Shown in pieces: positions 58,801 through 64,000 of a stretch of DNA of 64,000 nucleotides; positions within the stretch are counted from its first letter, which is position 1, and each line of letters begins with the position of its first letter. Position numbers and translations under genes: made by a program. The stretch covers positions 682,001 to 746,000 of the forward strand of contig JAGMVK010000021.1 of NCBI GenBank assembly GCA_020747065.1. Direction: 5' to 3'. Source of the DNA: Cadophora sp. MPI-SDFR-AT-0126. Its lineage: Eukaryota; Ascomycota; Leotiomycetes; Helotiales; Ploettnerulaceae. The notes beneath the pieces were generated by a model, which was not told the DNA's origin, did no database searches, and saw only the letters and a list, made by a program, of their open reading frames with translations.

Positions 58801-61800
58801 TCTAATAAAGACCTATACTATAGTTACCTCTTATAAATATTAATAAGTATAAGGAAGGAAACACTAAGTTGTGGAGTTATAACTCAAAGGAAGAAGCTTT
58901 GTTTTCGAAAATATCTTCTTATAACAAGCTTACCCTAGAGATAGAGAGTTATTAATAGGCACTACTTTCAGAAAAGGAACAAAGAACTGTAAGAAGTAAT
59001 CTAAAGTAGTACCTTTATATTCGAAAGCTTAAAACCTACTAATAAAGCTAGTAGGCCTAAATCACCTAATCTATTAAGTTTTTTATTTTATACTCTATTT
59101 TACTCTTATTAATTAATTCTATTTCTTTTCTTGAACTACCTTTACTTACTTTTTTTACTAACCTTTAGTAATCCTTCTTACGATACTAATAAAGCACTTA
59201 TAAGGCTAGCGCCAACAGCGCTTTAGTAAGCGTTTATTATAGGAAGGCATTTAGCATTAACTCTATTAAAACTAGCCTAAATAATACTTAGTCTTACTAC
59301 TCTCCAATACCTAAACTAGTAATTACTATGCCTGGATATACAATAATTAATAATATTTATGCTACTTTAAATACTAAAGCTAAAGTTAGTTATATAATAC
59401 TAAAAGCGGCGGTAAAGCTTAAGCTAGCTATTACTAATAGCTATAATATAACTCTAAAAACTATTACTGAAACCTAGTTTTGATTCCTTAAATTCACTAA
59501 TAATATTTCTATAGTAATCAGAAATTATATTATCTATATAAGATTCTATATTATAAATACTCTTAATATTAAAATTATCCTAAGATTTCTATTTTTTTAT
59601 AAATCTAGGTTAATATTTTAATACCCTTTTAATTATAATAATAGTAAAGTACTTACTAACTTATGAAACTCTTATTCTTATCTTATTACTATTATTAAAA
59701 TAAATAATACTATAGAAGAAGTTAAAGATATTAAAATCTTAAAAAAGTAATATACTATTAGAATAATCTACTAAGATAAGGATACTAAGTATAATACCTA
59801 AGATAAATTCTTAAAAAATAAATAATTAATTATAAAGAAAGCTTAGTGATTAAAATAATAGAATACTCTTAATTTAATTTTCCTACGCTTAAGAGTAAGC
59901 TTTTTAAAGGGGGGGATAATACTTAGACTTCTACCTCCGACCTTAACTCCCTTGAGCTAAATACTAATTTACCTCCTATAGCTAAAATAAAGCCTATAAT
60001 AACTATTAAATTCCTTAAGAAGGAGTTTTATATTCCGGAATCTATTCTTTAAAATTTTATACTAGAAAGCATTATTAAGGAAGCTTTATTAGATCCCTTT
60101 TTAGTTATTAATTCCAATTTAACATTTTTATTCACTATAAATTACAGAAAACTTAATATTAAGTACCCTTACTATAAAAAGCCTTTATAAGCATATTTAG
60201 CCTAAATTAGTATAATATATAAGATAAAAGTAAAGAAAGTTTAATTAATTAATAAAACGAATCTAATAAAAAATATCCTTAGTAAAAGAGAAGATTAGTA
60301 TAAAAGATTAAGAGAAAGAGATACGTAATAAGTCTAATATAGGAAATTTCAGTATCTTCTACTACCTTAGTTTTCGAGCCTACCCTAAGGTTCTAGACTT
60401 ACTTCAGAAAGATTATTAAAACTTAATATTAGTAACTTGCTATAACTAGAGAAGAAAGCTCTTTTTAATAAGATAATACTAAATAAAGAAGAAGCTATAG
60501 TATTTAAATAGCCTAAATATAAAAGGTTCTATAAAGACATTTCCCCTTTAGTAATTATTAAAATAATACCTTATAAAATATAATAGGTACTAAATTTCCC
60601 TCTACTAAGAGTACTAGTACCTAAAATTATAAAGATAGTGCAAAAGTAATTAAATAAGGGAATACTCGAATTCTTAGAAGGACTCTATTAAAATACTTAG
60701 TTCCTAATTAAGAAAAAAGAGCTCGGGAAATATAAGCTTATTAACTCAGTGATTATACTAAACGTAATAACTTAATAAAATATAAACCTACCTCCTTTAG
60801 TAAATAAGTTCTTTGAAGAATTCGCTAGTTGTTAAATAGCTAGTCTTATTAATTTCTATTTTAGCTACAATTAATAAATACTCTATTAATTAAGTTAAAA
60901 CATAATAGTATTCTATATACTATATATAGGGCTAGTTAGAAACACTACTTTACTTTAAGGGTATACTAATTCAGTTACTTAATTTATATAAATAATATTA
61001 AGAATCTTAAAGAATATTATACTAACTATTACTATACTATTTCTTAATAATATAGGTATTAAAGGCCTGTATATGGATTATAATTAAGCTACTATTAATA
61101 CTTTTTCGGGGATTTACTAATTTATATTAGAGTATATCATTAATCTCGATAAGACTTTAAAAAGACTTAAAAGAACTAGAGCAATTATTAGAACTAAATC
61201 TTAGTTTTGCTTTAATAGATTAGATATTATAAGCTACGCTTATAATTTAAAGGGTAAAGAGCCCTTAGTAGTATACCTTATTAAGATATAGAATTAAAAG
61301 GAATTAAAAAACATCTTTAAGGTTAAAGGATTTCTTAACCTTATTATTTACTTTTAGATTTAGATTAAAAACTTTTAATATATCACTAAACCCCTTTATA
61401 ACCTCTCGAAAAAGGGAGTCTTTTTTCTATTTAAACTTAAAGGGCCTACTGAAAAAGTAATAAAAAGACTTTAAGACGCTCTTTATATAACTCTAGTACT
61501 TTACAAGATTAATTATAGTAAGAACGCTAGGGAAATAGTAGTAGCGATTAATTTTAGTGGATTTAGCTAGGAAAACTACTTAGGCTAAAGAAATCTTATT
61601 AGTAAACAAGTACGCCCTACTCGATATAAAAGCGGATACTAGAATAAGGCCGAATATAGCTACAATACTATAAAGAGGAAGTGTAAAGGAGTGCTTTATA
61701 TTCTAAAGAAGCTAAAGATTTAGCTTATAGGAATATATTTTATTCTAGAAATTAATACTAATACTCTAGTAGCACAGCTTAATAGCGCTATTAATAATTA

Positions 61801-63560
61801 CCCTAGGGCTATACTTATAAAATAGCTCACCTGGATAAGGCTTTTCAACTTCAAGGTGTAATATATTAAAGGCTCTATATATACTATAATAGACTCTCTC
61901 TCTAGGAGGCCAAAGTACTTAAATAATACTAACTTTAATAATAATGCTTCTAATAATAATAAAGATTAGATTCTCTTAGAACTTAAAGCTTATAAGATTT
62001 ACCCTATAAAGCTTAATAATAGAAAAGAAGCAGTTATAATAGACTTGGAATTAATAAAGTAAAATACTATTCTTTAAGATATGAAATTATAAGTATAATA
62101 ATTTAGAGAAGGTAAAGAACTTATAGAAAGCTTTAGTACTACTTTTAATACTAAATTAAACGTTAAATATAAGTTCCTAGTTTCTTTTTTCAAATACTTT
62201 AACTACTTTATATAAATCGCCTTATACTTAATAATACTTAAGACCCTAAAAGAAATAGATTAAAAGACCTTTTATACCTTTAAGAAAGAAGCTCTAAATT
62301 TTAGAATATACAGTCGGAAAATCTGGAAGCTACTAATAAAAGGAGCCCCTATTAGGCTTATAATTAATACTAATTAAGATAAAGTACGAATTTTTTAAAG
62401 TTATTATAATAACTCTAGTTATAAAGAAAGGGAAAGTACTTATTACTATATTTCTATATACTACTTTTGGAAGAGGTACTATAAAGATACTATAAATTTC
62501 ATTTAAACTTACCTGAAATACTAACTAAAATCACTAAAATAGTAAAAAGAACCTCTTTTCCCTATAGCTTCTAATAATTTAATAAAGAAGTGGGCTCTAG
62601 ATATTACTTATATAACTAAATAATAAGAAAAGTAATATTTAATTATTACTAGGAATAATATAAGTGGTTAGGTTAAGGCACGAGCTCTTATATATAAGAC
62701 AGCGGTAGTTATAGCCACTTTTATTTAGGAAGATATTATTTATTACTACAGCTTATTCTGGAAATTAGTAATTAATAAAGGTAAAGAAAACATAAGAGAA
62801 GTAATTCAGCTCCTAAATAAAATAGAAATACAGCGTATATAGGTATTAGCTTATAATCTAAGAGCGAATAGTATAGCTGAATAAGGCTATGGGCTAATTA
62901 AAAATACTCTCTCTAAGATAGGAAATTAGTAGATCGAAAATCTTTTGATAGTGTTATTTATAGATTGAATAACAGTACATGAACTTATAAGTTTTATACT
63001 CTTCTATATAGTTTACAGTAAAGAACCTATCCTCCCTATAAAAATATAATACCTTACTTAGAAAACCTTATTTATAAAAGAAATCACTAATTAATTAAAG
63101 TTATTGCAATTTAAGGCAATTCAGTTTTAAATATAATAAGAAAATATTAATGAAGTAATACTATGTAAAAGCTGCTATAGATAAGAGGGTCGAGATGCTT
63201 TTAATAATAAGTATAATATTTAATAAAGACTATTTTAAGTTAAAGATATAATCCTTTAATATAATTCAGCGAGGGAAATCGATAAGTTAACATGAAGAGC
63301 TTTAGATTTTCAGTAATTAAAGTCGTATAAGATAGTATAAGCTAACACTGAAAAGGATTATTATAGACTTAAAGAGCTAGGACTTAATAACCCCTAGCTT
63401 TAATTAATCTTCGCTGGAAGTATACTAAAACTGTTTTATATATAAAAGAAGTTTATCTATAGCGCTGAAAATACTGAATCTATTACTCACTTCAGTAATT
63501 AAGAGAGAGAGGTTAGTGCTAAATCAGGCCTAGAAAACCCTTGCTAATAATACTTTAATA
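55880..63560 (+). mobile_element. Ty3/Gypsy retrotransposon, RIP-mutated relic
   Basis: On the + strand, with stop codons read through, blocks of a fungal Gypsy polyprotein appear in order: gag-like sequence (55880-57250) with a CCHC-like zinc knuckle near 57192-57240, protease-like sequence (about 59320-59620), reverse transcriptase (about 60540-61300), RNase H (about 61500-61960) and integrase (about 62590-63100). Gln codons are converted to TAA or TAG throughout, and the reverse transcriptase catalytic Asp pair reads Asn-Asn near 61040-61050, both expected from C-to-T and G-to-A RIP change. The element cannot be mobile. Long terminal repeats were not located by eye. Boundaries are approximate. 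Confidence 0.8.
57477..57913. mobile_element. 437-bp non-autonomous inverted-repeat element (MITE)
   Basis: Long terminal inverted repeats of about 105 bp (57477-57582 and 57808-57913) begin TAACGTGGTTTATCACCGAG and differ at only about two positions. Each arm carries the 17-bp unit TATCACCGAGTCGGACA twice in tandem. The element is flanked by TA on both sides, a Tc1/mariner-like target duplication. The centre is AT-rich and has no coding sequence. It sits inside the relic Gypsy gag region but its arms keep GC-rich words that the host element has lost. Confidence 0.88.
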
Positions 63561-64000
63561 ATAATAATAGTGATTCTAATATAAACACTTTTAATACACC
63601 TATTATTTAAATCAGATAAAATAATAGAATTATTATTAGAATCCTAAAGATCTTATAGAGCTAATAAGACTAATATAGGGTAGTCTTAGCGTAATTAATC
63701 TCAGAATAGTACCTCTAATAGTAAAAACACTAATTCTTTAAAATAAGGGAAATAATCGCTAGTACTACCAGTACTTATCTTTACTAGCACTATTCAGGGT
63801 AACTTTAATTTACTATAGTACTGCCTATAAGTACTTAAAGAGCGTGTAAACTACTAAGATATAAAAGGCTGGTAAGAAGTAGAGCCTAAACACTCCTAAA
63901 ACATTAAAGTATAATCTGGCCCTATAGAATAACTATTCAATATAAGGCTAAACGTCATCTATATTAGCGCTAATAACTCTCTTAAATATACAACGTGAAT

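Larger units (their letters stand above)
54282..64000. repeat. AT-rich, RIP-mutated repeat block (continues past window)
   Basis: From about 54282 to the window end the sequence is strongly AT-rich, with dense TA words, and no six-frame open stretch of 60 codons exists. The edge with the gene-rich side is sharp. This is the bipartite structure seen in ascomycetes with RIP. It contains one recognisable Ty3/Gypsy element and a younger inverted-repeat element; 54300-55870 has no identifiable content. Confidence 0.9.

Overview
The window is nuclear DNA from a filamentous ascomycete (Pezizomycotina). The evidence is genes with many 49-80 bp GT-AG introns, fungal families (GH51 arabinofuranosidase, Zn2Cys6 regulator, ABCC exporter, 2EXR/F-box-like proteins, NmrA and EthD proteins), and an AT-rich block whose retrotransposon remains carry the stop-codon pattern expected of repeat-induced point mutation (RIP). 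A leotiomycete-like genome would fit, but the lineage is not proven here.

Left part (1-20.3 kb): mostly ordinary genes. In order: a secreted GH51 arabinofuranosidase (cut by the window edge), a small sterol-glucosyltransferase-tail-like protein, a phosphoinositide phospholipase C, an FAD-dependent oxidoreductase gene split by a complete 2.04-kb piggyBac-type DNA transposon, an aldo/keto reductase, a seven-exon amino-acid transporter and an M20 vacuolar-type carboxypeptidase.

Middle part (20.7-36.3 kb): a more rearranged stretch. It has two divergent related 2EXR/F-box-like genes (one ending in a 42-base G homopolymer, one frame-broken), an intact 1,515-residue ABCC transporter, an MFS transporter pseudogene with RIP-like stops, a damaged or oddly spliced small secreted protein, an F-box protein, and gene relics around a small AT-rich patch. 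One relic is a rearranged copy of the 5' end of the Zn2Cys6 regulator found 9.5 kb further right.

Right part (37.1-54.3 kb): an accessory set of enzyme genes with one Zn2Cys6 regulator: a secreted tandem NTF2/SnoaL-like protein, a LigB-type extradiol dioxygenase, a LovD/beta-lactamase-like serine hydrolase, a DJ-1/PfpI protein, an EthD protein, an intronless alpha/beta hydrolase with a Cys nucleophile, and an NmrA-like reductase followed by a degraded NmrA copy. This looks like a catabolic or tailoring cluster without a synthase in view; coordinated function is inference.

Far right (54.3-64 kb): an abrupt change to AT-rich DNA without open frames, holding a heavily RIP-mutated Ty3/Gypsy element (gag, protease, reverse transcriptase, RNase H, integrase recognisable on the + strand). 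A much fresher 437-bp non-autonomous inverted-repeat element has inserted into it.
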